A DNA stretch of 64,000 bases from JAACFF01 sp963767495. GTDB taxonomy: Bacteria; Chloroflexota; Anaerolineae; Promineifilales; Promineifilaceae. The notes under the pieces are model-generated. The model made no database searches and was not told the DNA's origin. It saw only the letters and a program-made list of their open reading frames with translations. Below, one piece after another: positions 8,841 to 18,013 of this stretch. Location of the stretch: positions 124,001-188,000 of the forward strand of contig CAVYDY010000003.1 in the NCBI GenBank assembly GCA_963767495.1, given 5' to 3'. Each line of letters opens with the position of its first letter. Within the stretch, counting starts at the first letter, position 1. The translations under genes and the position numbers were made by a program.

Positions 8841-9695
8841 TCAGACGAAGAGCGGTTCATACTTGCCTGCGCCGGCGATCAGCGCCTCTTGTTCAACCTG
8901 ATCCAGCGGGCTGAAATTCTCACAAGCTTCCAGGAACATAGGCAGAATGGTGGGATCGCCCGTGGTGCACAGTCCAGTCACGTCCTGCGACAGGGCGAAG
9001 TTGACAGCTTGTTGGATACTTTGCGGATCATCAAACGGCTCGTACCAGCAGTTGTAGATTTTCGGCTTGTCGCCCCACGGTCCCTTGGTAATCGACTTGA
9101 TAATCATCGTGCCCAGATCACGCTCGCGGCACTGGCGCAGCAGCTCTTCGGCATTGCTGCGGAAAACCGGATTGGCGTATTGAATGAAGTTGACGGGGAA
9201 CAGCACCGTGTCGAAATCGAAACGGCGCAGTGCTTCGAGAAAGACGGCTGGGGAATTCACACCGTGGCCGGTGATGCCGATATAGTCAGTCAGCCCTTCG
9301 TCGCGCGCTTCAAGAATCGCCTCCAGGGCGCCGCCAGGCCTGCTCACCTGATCCAGCTCTTCGATGCTTGTTATGGCGTGCAGTTGGAAGAGGTCGAATT
9401 TGTCAACGCGCAGTCGCTCGAGAGAGCGGCGCAGTTCGTTTGCCGCCTCCGCTTTGTTTCGCTGCTCTGTCTTGCAGCCCAGGAAGAAGCGGTCGCCTTC
9501 ACGTTCAAGCCACGGTCCCATAAGTACTTCGGCCATACCGTAACCGGGCGCAATGTCAATGTGGTTGACGCCTGCGGCAATGACCTGTTCCATCGCTTTG
9601 TCAACAACGTCTGGCGTGGTTTCATAGAAAGCGGCCGCGCCAAATATGGCCACTGTGCTCATATGCTCCGTCCGTCCGAATCGTCTTTGTTCCAT
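8841..9695 (-). CDS. Aldo/keto reductase
   Basis: A 284-residue NAD(P)H-dependent oxidoreductase with a TIM-barrel fold. MEQRRFGRTEHMSTV opens the barrel. The catalytic Asp and Tyr are in HIDIAPGYGMAE, the Lys in FFLGCKTEQRN and the His in FDLFQLHAI. The NAD(P) site is suggested by the late segment FALSQDVTGLCTTGDP. The frame is open to 9800, but ATG 9695 follows AGGAGGG at normal distance and starts at the conserved N terminus. Its position upstream of the acyl-CoA synthetase on the same strand, with a gap of about 75 bases, allows cotranscription. Confidence 0.9.
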   Translation of the reverse strand: MEQRRFGRTEHMSTVAIFGAAAFYETTPDVVDKAMEQVIAAGVNHIDIAPGYGMAEVLMGPWLEREGDRFFLGCKTEQRNKAEAANELRRSLERLRVDKFDLFQLHAITSIEELDQVSRPGGALEAILEARDEGLTDYIGITGHGVNSPAVFLEALRRFDFDTVLFPVNFIQYANPVFRSNAEELLRQCRERDLGTMIIKSITKGPWGDKPKIYNCWYEPFDDPQSIQQAVNFALSQDVTGLCTTGDPTILPMFLEACENFSPLDQVEQEALIAGAGKYEPLFV

Positions 9696-9839
9696 CCTAC
9701 CCTCCTGGCAGCACTTTTTCTTGGTCTTATGCGAATGGCAAATAGAGAAGTGAAACTTGGCAGCGCTTGATGCTCTGACTATAGCAAAAACCGGCCGCAA
9801 GGGCAGGTAAAAGACAGTCCTTAGGGGCGGCCGGAGATT

Positions 9840-10883
9840 CTAGGCGCTTACGGCAAGCGGCTGGTAGCTGCCGACGCGGAGCGGCTGCATGATTGGGCAG
9901 AGCGCGTCGACGATGAGCTGCGGATCGTCTCGTTCCGCATTGTGCGAGCTGTTGATAGTCTGCACCTGCACCGCTGCACCGCTGTCGTTGGCGTAATGAG
10001 CCGCTTGCAGCAGAGCGGGGGAGTCGACCACGCGATCTTCGCTGCTAAGTATCAGCTGGCTGCCATCGAGGAGGGTGGCCAGATTTTCGCGGGCGAGATT
10101 CAATTTGAGCAGCTCCAACCCTTGTTCCAACAGAATAAAGGGATTGTAGCGCTTGAAATCGAGGAAAGTGCAGTCTGGATTAAGCGCGTATTTCTTACCA
10201 GCTTCGCGGCGGTAGAGGGCTGGTACAAAGCTGCGGTAGAGGGTCCGCGATACACTCTCGTATAGAGGTAGACGGCCGATCGTGTACTTGAGGGCTTTGA
10301 GCGCTTTCAGTTGGGCAAGCCCTTTGCGGGCGTTCTCATGCAGGATGAGCGCCGGGGCGGAAAGCACTTTCTGTATTTGCAGGCGGCGCCCCTGATTAGT
10401 AACGGCGCTTTGCAGTTTTCGCAAATCAGTCTGGGCCAGGGCGAGGCCGCCCATGGAATGGCCGTAAGCGACAAGAGAGATATCACGCTCGCCGGCAAAG
10501 TGGCGCAGCAAGAGCCAGCGCAAGACCTGTTCGATGATCGCCGGCTGGCTGCGAATGCTGTACGGCGCTACATCGAAGCGATCGACCTTATAGCTGCGCG
10601 GTAGATCGTAGCCGGGATGGTTGATCGTAAAAATACGCAGGCGAAAACAGCTCTGGAAACAGTCAAAGAGCAGGGGTGTGAGCAGTTCGAAGTAATCCCT
10701 GTTTTCGTAGGAGCCGGCGGCATAACCGGGATGGTAGGTGAGGACGACAAGAGGCAGTGCCGGGTCGTCGTTCGCATGCGGCAGCAGGTGCTCGCGCACA
10801 GACATCACCTGTCTGTGTCGCGGCTCGGTGCTGATCTGCAGATGCAGGGGTGAGGAAAGACGACATTTAGTTGACTCGTTCAT
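9840..10883 (-). CDS. Alpha/beta hydrolase
   Basis: A 347-residue hydrolase. The nucleophile elbow is AYGHSMGGLAL, and LVVLTYHPGYAAGSYENRDY is the oxyanion-side strand near the N terminus. The late acid (LSSEDRVVDS) and histidine (SSHNAERDDP) are in expected order, so the triad looks complete. There is no signal peptide or membrane anchor. GGGAG precedes the ATG. The substrate (ester, lipid or lactone) cannot be inferred. Confidence 0.8.
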   Translation of the reverse strand: MNESTKCRLSSPLHLQISTEPRHRQVMSVREHLLPHANDDPALPLVVLTYHPGYAAGSYENRDYFELLTPLLFDCFQSCFRLRIFTINHPGYDLPRSYKVDRFDVAPYSIRSQPAIIEQVLRWLLLRHFAGERDISLVAYGHSMGGLALAQTDLRKLQSAVTNQGRRLQIQKVLSAPALILHENARKGLAQLKALKALKYTIGRLPLYESVSRTLYRSFVPALYRREAGKKYALNPDCTFLDFKRYNPFILLEQGLELLKLNLARENLATLLDGSQLILSSEDRVVDSPALLQAAHYANDSGAAVQVQTINSSHNAERDDPQLIVDALCPIMQPLRVGSYQPLAVSA

Positions 10884-11035
10884 AGGCTCCCATTTTCACC
10901 GGCGGGATTATACACAGCGAGGGCAAAGGGGCAAACCGGCTGAGCTTGCCGGTATCGTGATTGGAGCAGCGTCCGCTGTTTCTAATCTCTGGGCGATTTA
11001 GTCGGGTTGTGTCTGAAAAGCAGGTTTATCCCCTA

Positions 11036-11044
11036 TGTTATAAT
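11036..11044 (+). promoter_or_regulatory. Extended -10 promoter for the repeat protein gene
   Basis: TGTTATAAT at 11036-11044 is an extended -10 element; no good -35 is present. The leader to the ATG at 11161 is about 110 bases and can form a hairpin between AAGACCT (about 11090) and AGGTCTT (about 11118), with a second hairpin (CGGG/CCCG) next to the GGAG ribosome site. Confidence 0.5.
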
Positions 11045-11160
11045 TTAGACGTAGTTGAGCCACAGTTCGTATCTGGGTGTGAGTGGAGAAGACCTGTCAC
11101 TGACTAATTGGGAGCCAGAAAAGGTCTTCCCGAAACGGGGCTACCCGAAGGAGAACAATC

Positions 11161-14100
11161 ATGAGAGGGTCAGAGAGGCGGTTTAGCAGCCGGCGCTGGT
11201 TCAGTACGGCCGTGTTCGGTTTGAGTTTATTGCTTTTATTAGTGGCTGCAGGTCAAAGCAGCGCGGCTGGTTCGAGCACTCCTGCGGCAAGCGAGGCGGT
11301 TGATTCAGCCGACCACATATTGACTTCCCGTGCTGATGGCGTACTGAGCGCATCCTGGGATCATACCTGCGGGCTGAAGTTCGACGGTCGCGCCGAATGC
11401 TGGGGACTCAATGACGGTGGGCAGGCAGAGGACCAGATTGGTCCCTTCGCCCAGGTTGCGGCAGGAGTAGACCACAGCTGCGGGTTGGAGATTGATGGTG
11501 ACATTGACTGTTGGGGAGATAATGAAGGCGGGCGTGCGGAAGACCAGGCCGGCCCTTTTATCCAGGTCAGCGCAGGCCTGGACCACACATGCGGGCTAAA
11601 GCCGAACGGCAGCGTGGCATGCTGGGGCTCCAATTGGGCTGGCCAGGCCAAAGATCAGGCTGGCCCTTTTCGCCAGATCAGCCTGGGAAGGTCGCATTCC
11701 TGCGGGCTGAAGCCGGACGGCGTCGCGGTGTGCTGGGGCTACTATTCGGATGGGAGGCCAGGTCCTTTTAGCCAAATCAGTGCGGGCTATTCGCACACGT
11801 GCGGATTGAAACTCGATGGCAGCATTGACTGCTGGGGCGATAACGATTATGGGCAAGCAGAAGATCAGAGTGGTTCCTACACCCAGGTCAGTGCAAGCGT
11901 ATACCATACGTGCGGATTAATGTCTGATGGCAGCATTGACTGCTGGGGCGATAACGATTATGGGCAGGCAGAGGACCAGGCCAGCTTTTTTACTCAGGTT
12001 GCTGCAGGGTCTATTCACTCGTGCGGCCTAAAAGCTGATGGGAGCGTGGACTGCTGGGGAAATAATCGTGACGGACGGGCAGAACGACATCCCGGGCCCT
12101 TTGGCCCGTATATCCCACCGAATGGACCAACCACTCGCGTCTCGGTCAGCTCGGCGGGTAACGAGGCAAACAACAACTCCGATCATCCTGACATCTCGGC
12201 CGACGGCCGTTATGTGGCCTTCTTCTCCGGCGCTAGCAACCTTGTTCCTGACGATACCAATGACACTGGTGATATCTTCGTTCACGACCGGAAGCTGGGG
12301 AAGACCACGCGCGTCTCGGTGAACTCGGCGGGCAGTCAAGCCAATAAGTGGTCGTACCATCCGGCCATCTCGGCCGACGGTCGCTATGTGGCCTTCGGCT
12401 CTGAGGCTTCCAATCTGGTCGCTGGCGACACAAATAACGTGGGGGATATCTTTGTCCACGACCTCAAGACAAGCAAGACCATCCGCGTCTCCGTAGATTC
12501 GGACGGGAATCAATCTGTCGGATCCGGTTCTTTCCGGCCGGCTATCTCCGCCGATGGCCGCACTATAGCCTTTTATTCTGGCGCTACCAATCTGGTACCG
12601 AACGACATAACCGCGGATGATGTCTTTGTCCACGACCGGGAAACGGGGAAGACCACGCGGGTTTCGGTGAGTTCGGCAGGAGTACCGGGCAACAGCTACT
12701 CGCGTGACCCTGCTATTTCAGCCGACGGTCGCTATGTGGCTTTTTGGTCCATCGCCAACAATCTTGTGACGGGCGACACCAACGAGTGGGACGACATCTT
12801 TGTCCACGACCGCGAAACAGGCAAGACTATCCGTGTCTCCGTAGATTCAGATGGCAAACAGGCGGATGATTATTCAGAAAGCCCGAGCATCTCGGCCGAC
12901 GGTCGGTACGTGGCTTTCGCCTCTCCGGCTACCAACCTGGTAGAAGATGATACACATGAGTGCTACTACGATCTGCCCCCTTACTTCTGCTGGGATGTAT
13001 TTGTCCACGACCTCAAAACAAGCAAGACCACGCGCGTTTCCGTAGATTCAGCGGGGAATCAGAGTGATGATCAGGACTCGCTTTATCCCGCTATCTCGGC
13101 GAACGGCCGGTACGTTACTTTTGAGTCCTATGCCAGCAATCTAGTTAATGATGACACGCAAATGTGCGGTACGGAGCCAAATCTTTTCAACTGCCCGGAT
13201 ATCTTTGTCCATGACCGCCACACGGGCCGGACGATGATTGTTTCTCGGAACTCAAATGGCGATCAGGCCAATGATTACTCGATGTCCGCGGCTATCTCGC
13301 GCAGCGGCCAGTATGTCGCTTATAGATCCTTCGCTAACAATCTGGTCAGCGACGACAAGAACAATGAGCCTGATATCTTCGCTCACGATCGTGGCAAAGA
13401 TTACAATTATCTACCGGCGGTGGAAATCGCCCCCGGGGTAGGATGGAAAGTGGGTATTCAGGTGCAAAATGGGGGTGGATCCGCGGCGCCGATCGCGCTT
13501 ACGGCATATGATGCCGTCGGTAAATCGCTTTCTTGTGGGACGGTGGATACACCACCAGGGCACTCAGCCAATTTCTTGTCCTACCGGGAATGCGCTTTAC
13601 CGCATCCGCCGCTCGGTTCTGGCGTCCTCAGCGCGGATGGGCAGCCGCTGTCCAGCATTGTCATGCTTTCCAATAATGACTTCCAGGGCAGCGGTTTTGC
13701 CGGCGCTTCCTATACAGGCACAAGCGAGGAAGTCACCTCAACCCGGTTGTTCTTCCCGTTGGTTAAGCAGGACCACAACAGCCGTACCACGGCCTTTAGT
13801 GTTCAGAATGTCAGTGATAAGTCGAACGACATCTCGGCCGTTTTCCGGGTCAACGGGCAGGAATACACAAGACAGTACAAGAATATTCCGGCTTTCACCT
13901 CGATTATTATTACACCTGCGGATGCTTCTGTGCCCGGTGGGTTCGGCCAGGTAGGCAGCCTGACGGTAACCGGCACACAGGCGCTCGCCGGTGGCTCTTT
14001 AGAACACAACCAGGATGTCGCAATGGCCGAGAATCTGCAGGCTTCAACCGCATTCGTCGCTGATGATTCTGACCGCACACTCTTCTGCCCACTGGTGCGC

Positions 14101-14805
14101 AATGGGCATACTTCGAAAGGGCTGACCTCGGGTGTGCAGGTGCAGAACATCAATTTCGTCACTAACAATGTCAAGTTCATCTATACATCCGTGGATGGCG
14201 GCACCAGAGTGACACGCTCGAAGACAATTGCCCCTGGGGCTTCGGCAACCTTCTATGCGCCCTCTGAAGGGGTTCCGGATGGCTCGCTCGGTTCAGTTAC
14301 GCTTGAAGGCGACAACGACATCGTGGCCGTGGTCAATGAACGGGGTGTTCTGACCAACGGGCGCGCTATCTTGACGACCTATGCTTGTTTCGGCGTACAA
14401 AGCACCACCGACAGTATTTTGATTCCGCTCTATAAGGAGTTTTACAAGGGCAATACGACCGGTATACAGATTCAGAACGTGTCTGGTGATGGACAGTCGG
14501 CGACAGTAACGTTGGAATATCAGGTTTCAGGTCCTGGCAGCAGCAGCGGGCAGGCGACATTCTCACACAAGACGCCGGTTGTGGATGGTGCAAGCATCAC
14601 CTTCTGGGGCGTTTCAGATCTGAACGAACACTCCGATCTCTTTGCTACGGGAGGTGACCCGTCCAGCTTGATGGGTACTTATGGCAGCGTAGTCATCAAG
14701 TCAGACCAGCCTGTTGTGGCCATCGTTAACGAAGCAACGTATGGGTTGAACGGCACAGCCAGCAATCAGGATTCGAAGAACTATGAGGGGTTCAATGTAG
14801 AGTGA
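11161..14805 (+). CDS. Large exported repeat protein: RCC1-like, PD40 and C-terminal beta modules
   Basis: A 1214-residue protein with an N-terminal signal segment (LSLLLLLVAAGQSSAAG). Residues about 55-325 hold some eight repeats of 30-37 residues with the pattern HTCGLK.DG...CWG.N..GQA, an RCC1-like propeller. Residues about 328-750 hold TolB-like PD40 repeats (ISADGRYVAF...FVHDR..GKTTRVSV). The rest has three related modules of about 130 residues beginning with PLV or IPLY and containing GIQVQN or VQN, with Cys in pairs. Such proteins are common at the Chloroflexota surface; ligand and role are unknown. There is no C-terminal sorting signal. A strong terminator follows. Confidence 0.85.
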   Translation: MRGSERRFSSRRWFSTAVFGLSLLLLLVAAGQSSAAGSSTPAASEAVDSADHILTSRADGVLSASWDHTCGLKFDGRAECWGLNDGGQAEDQIGPFAQVAAGVDHSCGLEIDGDIDCWGDNEGGRAEDQAGPFIQVSAGLDHTCGLKPNGSVACWGSNWAGQAKDQAGPFRQISLGRSHSCGLKPDGVAVCWGYYSDGRPGPFSQISAGYSHTCGLKLDGSIDCWGDNDYGQAEDQSGSYTQVSASVYHTCGLMSDGSIDCWGDNDYGQAEDQASFFTQVAAGSIHSCGLKADGSVDCWGNNRDGRAERHPGPFGPYIPPNGPTTRVSVSSAGNEANNNSDHPDISADGRYVAFFSGASNLVPDDTNDTGDIFVHDRKLGKTTRVSVNSAGSQANKWSYHPAISADGRYVAFGSEASNLVAGDTNNVGDIFVHDLKTSKTIRVSVDSDGNQSVGSGSFRPAISADGRTIAFYSGATNLVPNDITADDVFVHDRETGKTTRVSVSSAGVPGNSYSRDPAISADGRYVAFWSIANNLVTGDTNEWDDIFVHDRETGKTIRVSVDSDGKQADDYSESPSISADGRYVAFASPATNLVEDDTHECYYDLPPYFCWDVFVHDLKTSKTTRVSVDSAGNQSDDQDSLYPAISANGRYVTFESYASNLVNDDTQMCGTEPNLFNCPDIFVHDRHTGRTMIVSRNSNGDQANDYSMSAAISRSGQYVAYRSFANNLVSDDKNNEPDIFAHDRGKDYNYLPAVEIAPGVGWKVGIQVQNGGGSAAPIALTAYDAVGKSLSCGTVDTPPGHSANFLSYRECALPHPPLGSGVLSADGQPLSSIVMLSNNDFQGSGFAGASYTGTSEEVTSTRLFFPLVKQDHNSRTTAFSVQNVSDKSNDISAVFRVNGQEYTRQYKNIPAFTSIIITPADASVPGGFGQVGSLTVTGTQALAGGSLEHNQDVAMAENLQASTAFVADDSDRTLFCPLVRNGHTSKGLTSGVQVQNINFVTNNVKFIYTSVDGGTRVTRSKTIAPGASATFYAPSEGVPDGSLGSVTLEGDNDIVAVVNERGVLTNGRAILTTYACFGVQSTTDSILIPLYKEFYKGNTTGIQIQNVSGDGQSATVTLEYQVSGPGSSSGQATFSHKTPVVDGASITFWGVSDLNEHSDLFATGGDPSSLMGTYGSVVIKSDQPVVAIVNEATYGLNGTASNQDSKNYEGFNVE
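11815..11966 (+). repeat. Exact 41-base tandem repeat inside the RCC1-like region
   Basis: Bases 11815-11855 and 11926-11966 are identical, 111 bases (37 codons) apart. They encode the DGSIDCWGDNDYGQ part of two neighbouring RCC1-like repeats. Other repeats in the array have diverged at the DNA level, so this pair was probably duplicated or gene-converted recently. Confidence 0.9.
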
Positions 14806-14845
14806 GCAGATGAAAGCAGGCATGCTTCAATTGACGAATCTTTTG

Positions 14846-14892
14846 GAAGCAGTAAACAGGGTCACTCGCTCTTCGTTTACTGCTTCTTTTTC
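14846..14892 (+). terminator. Rho-independent terminator after the repeat protein gene
   Basis: A perfect 12-base stem, GAAGCAGTAAAC (14846-14857) with GTTTACTGCTTC (14875-14886), is followed by TTTTTCT. It lies about 40 bases after the stop codon at 14805. Confidence 0.9.
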
Positions 14893-14964
14893 TCGTGTAT
14901 ATCGTGGTCAGGGTGTTCCTGCCAACATGCAGGTGACCTATTGGTTGCGAATACCTTTCTGCTG

Positions 14965-16200
14965 CTACTCGAGTGGAGGGGTGGAGGGGTCAGCAACAAG
15001 GCTGTCCTGCTGGCGGACGAGGAGGATGGCGGGGAAGAAAACGAGCACGGAGAGGCCGGCGCCGAGCCAGAAGGGTGCCGTTGGGTCCATGGCGAAGATG
15101 ACGCCGGATATGGCGGTGCTGAAGATAATGGAGAGGCTGATCGTGGATTGGTAGACGCCAAGTACGCCGCCGCGCAGTTGGTCGGCCACGGTGTTCGTGG
15201 AGAGCGACTGCAGTGGGGGCATCATCAACCCCATCCCCACGGCGAAAAGGAGCGAACCGACGGCCCCGAAGAAGACGGTGGTCAGGGCGGCAAAAATAAA
15301 AAGGGCAACGGTGCGCAGGGCAAGACCGACAATGACCAGGCGCGCCTCGTCAAAGCGTTTTAGGGCAGGGCGCAGCAGGAATGATTGGGTCAGAAATTGA
15401 CCCAGTCCGACAATGGCCAGCAGCATGCTGATGCCCAGCGTGATCTGCTGCGTGCTCTGGCCGGCGAAGAGCACGGCGTCGCCATAAAGTGCGAAGGTAG
15501 CCTGCAGCAGGCCCATCGCGAATTGGCCGACGAAGGCGACGACCAGGATGAGCGTCAGGGGCGCATTGCGAAAAATGTCCAGTATGCCGATGCCGCCGCG
15601 GTTGTAGTTGCGGTTGGCAGTGCGCTGTTCAGCGGTGAGTGTCTCGTCAAGCGTGAAGTAGGTGAGCAGTACGACGCCGACGGCAGCGACAGCGGCGAAT
15701 ATGTAAGGTATGCGCGGGCCGAAGGCTGCGGCCAAAACACCGCCCAGGATGGGGCCGAAGATGAATCCCAGACCGAAGATGGCGAAAACATAGCCGAGTG
15801 CTTCCGTACGTTTCTCGCGCGGGGTGATGTCGGTGATATATGCCTGGGCAACGATGATGTTGCCGCCGGTGATGCCGTCGAGAATGCGGGCCAGAAAGAG
15901 CACGGCGACATTGGGCGCGAAGGCGAGCATGAAGAAGCTGAGCGCTGTTCCAATCTGGCTGATGATGAGCACGGGCACACGGCCGTGTTTGTCGGAGAGG
16001 CGGCCCAGGTAGGGCCCGGCGATAAATTGGGCGCCGAAGAAAGCGGTGTTGAGCAGGGTGATGACCTCCGGCCCCATGTTGAATTCGCCCTTGGCGTACA
16101 GCGGCAGGATAGGCAGAATCATCGCCGCGCCCAACATCTGCACAAAGACGATGAGCAGGATGGTCAGCAAGCGCGTATCTATTTGACGAAGTCGCTTCAT
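14965..16200 (-). CDS. MFS transporter, TetA/multidrug exporter-like
   Basis: A 411-residue twelve-helix transporter. The loop 2-3 motif GPYLGRLSDKHGRVPVL is the MFS signature of drug/H+ antiporters, and GGNIIVAQAYITDITPREKR is the motif seen between helices 4 and 6 in TetA-like proteins. The frame is open to 16476, but the residues before ATG 16200 are hydrophilic and atypical; MKRLRQIDTRLLTILL is the normal beginning. A hairpin lies directly upstream of the start. Substrate unknown; the divergent Crp-type regulator is about 400 bases away. Confidence 0.88.
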   Translation of the reverse strand: MKRLRQIDTRLLTILLIVFVQMLGAAMILPILPLYAKGEFNMGPEVITLLNTAFFGAQFIAGPYLGRLSDKHGRVPVLIISQIGTALSFFMLAFAPNVAVLFLARILDGITGGNIIVAQAYITDITPREKRTEALGYVFAIFGLGFIFGPILGGVLAAAFGPRIPYIFAAVAAVGVVLLTYFTLDETLTAEQRTANRNYNRGGIGILDIFRNAPLTLILVVAFVGQFAMGLLQATFALYGDAVLFAGQSTQQITLGISMLLAIVGLGQFLTQSFLLRPALKRFDEARLVIVGLALRTVALFIFAALTTVFFGAVGSLLFAVGMGLMMPPLQSLSTNTVADQLRGGVLGVYQSTISLSIIFSTAISGVIFAMDPTAPFWLGAGLSVLVFFPAILLVRQQDSLVADPSTPPLE

Positions 16201-16212
16201 ATAACAAAAACC

Positions 16213-16233
16213 AGCCAGGCGGAATACCTGGCT
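16213..16233. promoter_or_regulatory. Hairpin or operator in front of the MFS gene
   Basis: AGCCAGG (16213-16219) and CCTGGCT (16227-16233) form a perfect seven-base stem with a seven-base loop, ending 12 bases before the MFS ATG on the minus strand. It could hide the ribosome site or bind a regulator. Confidence 0.4.
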
Positions 16234-16462
16234 TGCCTCCCGGGCACCCATAATAGGGATGTCCCTGATAGAGAATAGTACGGCAGTTACGGCCGTCGGG
16301 CAATTTAGCGCGCTGTTCTCTATTCTATCGGATAGATGCTGTGCGGTTTCTCGGGACTGCCGGTGACGATCTCGCATTAGGAAGCATGGGCCATTGCGTG
16401 GGCGCTCTTCACAGCGCGCAAGATCAAAGGGTTTTATCTGTAACATATCGCCTCCAAGCAAA

Positions 16463-16518
16463 ACCTGCGAGGTCATCAGCTATCGTGATCTTCGATCGCG
16501 TCGTCAGACCTCACAGGT
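16463..16518. repeat. Long inverted repeat in the MFS/Crp intergenic region
   Basis: ACCTGCGAGGTC (16463-16474) pairs with GACCTCACAGGT (16507-16518) with one mismatch over 12 bases, loop 32. The 16201-16614 gap between the divergent genes holds no ORF that looks real. The repeat may be a REP-like mobile hairpin or a regulatory site; I cannot decide. Confidence 0.5.
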
Positions 16519-16614
16519 TCAGGATCATGGCGACGGTCGTCCTATGGGACGGGCGCGACCGATCGATCACCAGTTGTTACAGAGTTTCTTCTCGATCTGC
16601 TATATTTGCTCACC

Positions 16615-17298
16615 ATGCCCACGCTTCCTACCTCAGACCATCTCTTAGAACAATTGCAGACTAACTCGCTGTTTGCCGGGTTTGACGAGAAAACGCTGCG
16701 CACCCTGGCTCAGGATGCACACTGGCGCGAATACAGTGCTGGAGAAGTTATTGTTCTGGAAGGTGAAGGATTGCCTGGCCTCCTGTATCTTCAGGCCGGC
16801 TGGATCAAAGTGGTGAAAATCTCACCTGGTGGACGCGAACAGGTGCTGCGTTTTCTGGAGCCGGGTGAAACGTTTAATGAGGTGGGCGTATTTGCTGACC
16901 AGCCCAACCCGGCGACCGCCATCGCCTTGGAACAGGCCGGCGTATGGCTGATTCGGCGGGAGACGGTCATGCATTTGCTGCGCGAAAACCCTGCTTTTTC
17001 CCAGTATGTGATCGCTAAGATGGCCAGTCGCCTTCTCCACTTGGTGTCGCTGGTAACGGATTTGTCATTGCGGCCGATCACCGGGCGTCTGGCCCGCCTA
17101 CTGCTGGAAGAAGCCGTTGACGATCTACTCCTCAGACCTCGCTGGTACACCCAGGCAGAGCTGGCAGCCCGCTTGGGCACTGTTCCCGATGTGGCGCAGC
17201 GTGCTCTGCGTCATCTTGAGAAAGAGGGCCTGATCGAGGTGAAGCGGCGCGAAATCCGTATCTTGAATCGTGATGCCCTGAAAGAAATCGCCGCTTGA
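16615..17298 (+). CDS. Crp/Fnr family transcriptional regulator
   Basis: A 227-residue regulator. The N-terminal cyclic-nucleotide-type beta-barrel (about 15-125) contains LFAGFDEKTL and GLLYLQAGWIKVVKISPGGREQ; the dimerisation helix follows, then a winged helix with YTQAELAARLGTVPDVAQRA as recognition region. No N-terminal Cys cluster is present, so it is not an FNR-type iron-sulfur sensor; cAMP or heme sensing cannot be distinguished. A TTG at 16606 would add three residues. The genes downstream encode redox-type membrane proteins, which suggests a nitrosative or respiratory signal. A terminator closes the gene. Confidence 0.9.
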   Translation: MPTLPTSDHLLEQLQTNSLFAGFDEKTLRTLAQDAHWREYSAGEVIVLEGEGLPGLLYLQAGWIKVVKISPGGREQVLRFLEPGETFNEVGVFADQPNPATAIALEQAGVWLIRRETVMHLLRENPAFSQYVIAKMASRLLHLVSLVTDLSLRPITGRLARLLLEEAVDDLLLRPRWYTQAELAARLGTVPDVAQRALRHLEKEGLIEVKRREIRILNRDALKEIAA

Positions 17299-17330
17299 TT
17301 CAAACCCGACAAAAGTCGTAGAACTCGAAT

Positions 17331-17376
17331 CGCTCCTTTGGTATGCTGGTCGTATCAAAGGAGCGGTTTGTTTTTA
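17331..17376 (+). terminator. Rho-independent terminator after the Crp-type gene
   Basis: CGCTCCTTTG (17331-17340) and CAAAGGAGCG (17356-17365) form a perfect ten-base stem followed by GTTTGTTTTT. It sits only 12 bases before the next ATG, so it could also act as an attenuator for the following genes, which have no obvious promoter of their own. Confidence 0.85.
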
Positions 17377-17387
17377 GGCAGCAGTGA

Positions 17388-17711
17388 ATGAACGGGATCA
17401 AGAACAGGTTGATGGTCGCCGGCCAGGTTTATCTCGCGGGATTGGAAGGCGCGCCTGTTGAAGTACGGCGCTGTATGGCCATTCGCTCTGGCGACGGCCG
17501 TAAACTAGGCATGGTAGCCGCTGTTTGTCTCGATGGTCACTCGCAAGATGTTGTCGCGCTGCTGCTCGGCCGTCTACCGGTGACGGCCGATTACCGCCTG
17601 ATACCAATCGAGTTGATTAGATGCGTGAGTGAGGATGTTGTTCACCTGCACATACCGGCTGAATCTGTGCAGGAACTGGCGCGGCGTACGGCCGAATCTG
17701 ACTGCCAATAG
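17388..17711 (+). CDS. PRC-barrel-like small protein
   Basis: A 107-residue soluble protein. The pattern GRKLGMVAAVCLDGHSQDVV, a proline-containing turn (YRLIPIELIRCV) and VVHLHIPAESVQEL resembles PRC-barrel or DUF2171-type domains, which sit in electron transfer and RNA-processing proteins. Assignment rests on pattern alone. It is followed at 17 bases by a membrane protein that has a good ribosome site, and the group probably forms one transcript with the oxidase-like gene. Confidence 0.5.
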   Translation: MNGIKNRLMVAGQVYLAGLEGAPVEVRRCMAIRSGDGRKLGMVAAVCLDGHSQDVVALLLGRLPVTADYRLIPIELIRCVSEDVVHLHIPAESVQELARRTAESDCQ

Positions 17712-17728
17712 TAAGCGAGGAAGTTAAT

Positions 17729-18013
17729 ATGAAATCTTGGAACAAGTGGTTACGAAAAAGTCATCGTTGGTTAGCAGTTCCCATGTTTATTCTGATTCCG
17801 ATCTCAGTAGTGCTGAGAGTGTCAGGAAACGGGGCTGTCATGGCGGGCATTTCACAATGGGAAATGATCCAGTCCTTGTTGATGTTGTTCCTGGCCGTTT
17901 CCGGGGCCTATCTGTTCTTCGTGCCCTATTGGGCAAAACTGAAGCGGAATCAACGACGAAATAGCGGGGTAGAAGCGGCTCGTTCGGAACAAATGACGAG
18001 GACAACATTATGA
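17729..18013 (+). CDS. Two-helix membrane protein
   Basis: A 94-residue protein with two membrane segments (WLAVPMFILIPISVVLRVSG and LLMLFLAVSGAYLFFVPYW), a WNKWLRKSHRWLA start and a charged cytoplasmic tail. The start resembles the first helix of PepSY/heme b membrane subunits, where an RK.HRW motif is common, with His11 or His12 as a possible ligand; that is a guess. GAGGAAG precedes the ATG. Its stop overlaps the next start by ATGA, so the two products are probably made in equal amounts and may form a complex. Confidence 0.6.
   Translation: MKSWNKWLRKSHRWLAVPMFILIPISVVLRVSGNGAVMAGISQWEMIQSLLMLFLAVSGAYLFFVPYWAKLKRNQRRNSGVEAARSEQMTRTTL

Noticed and set aside
8787..9770. 327-codon ORF on the plus strand opposite the aldo/keto reductase
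   Set aside because: It is the antisense shadow of a gene with complete catalytic motifs; its own translation has no domain or ribosome site.
15385..16278. 297-codon plus-strand ORF opposite the MFS gene
   Set aside because: Its composition is highly charged and of low complexity, as is typical for the reverse of membrane-protein codons.
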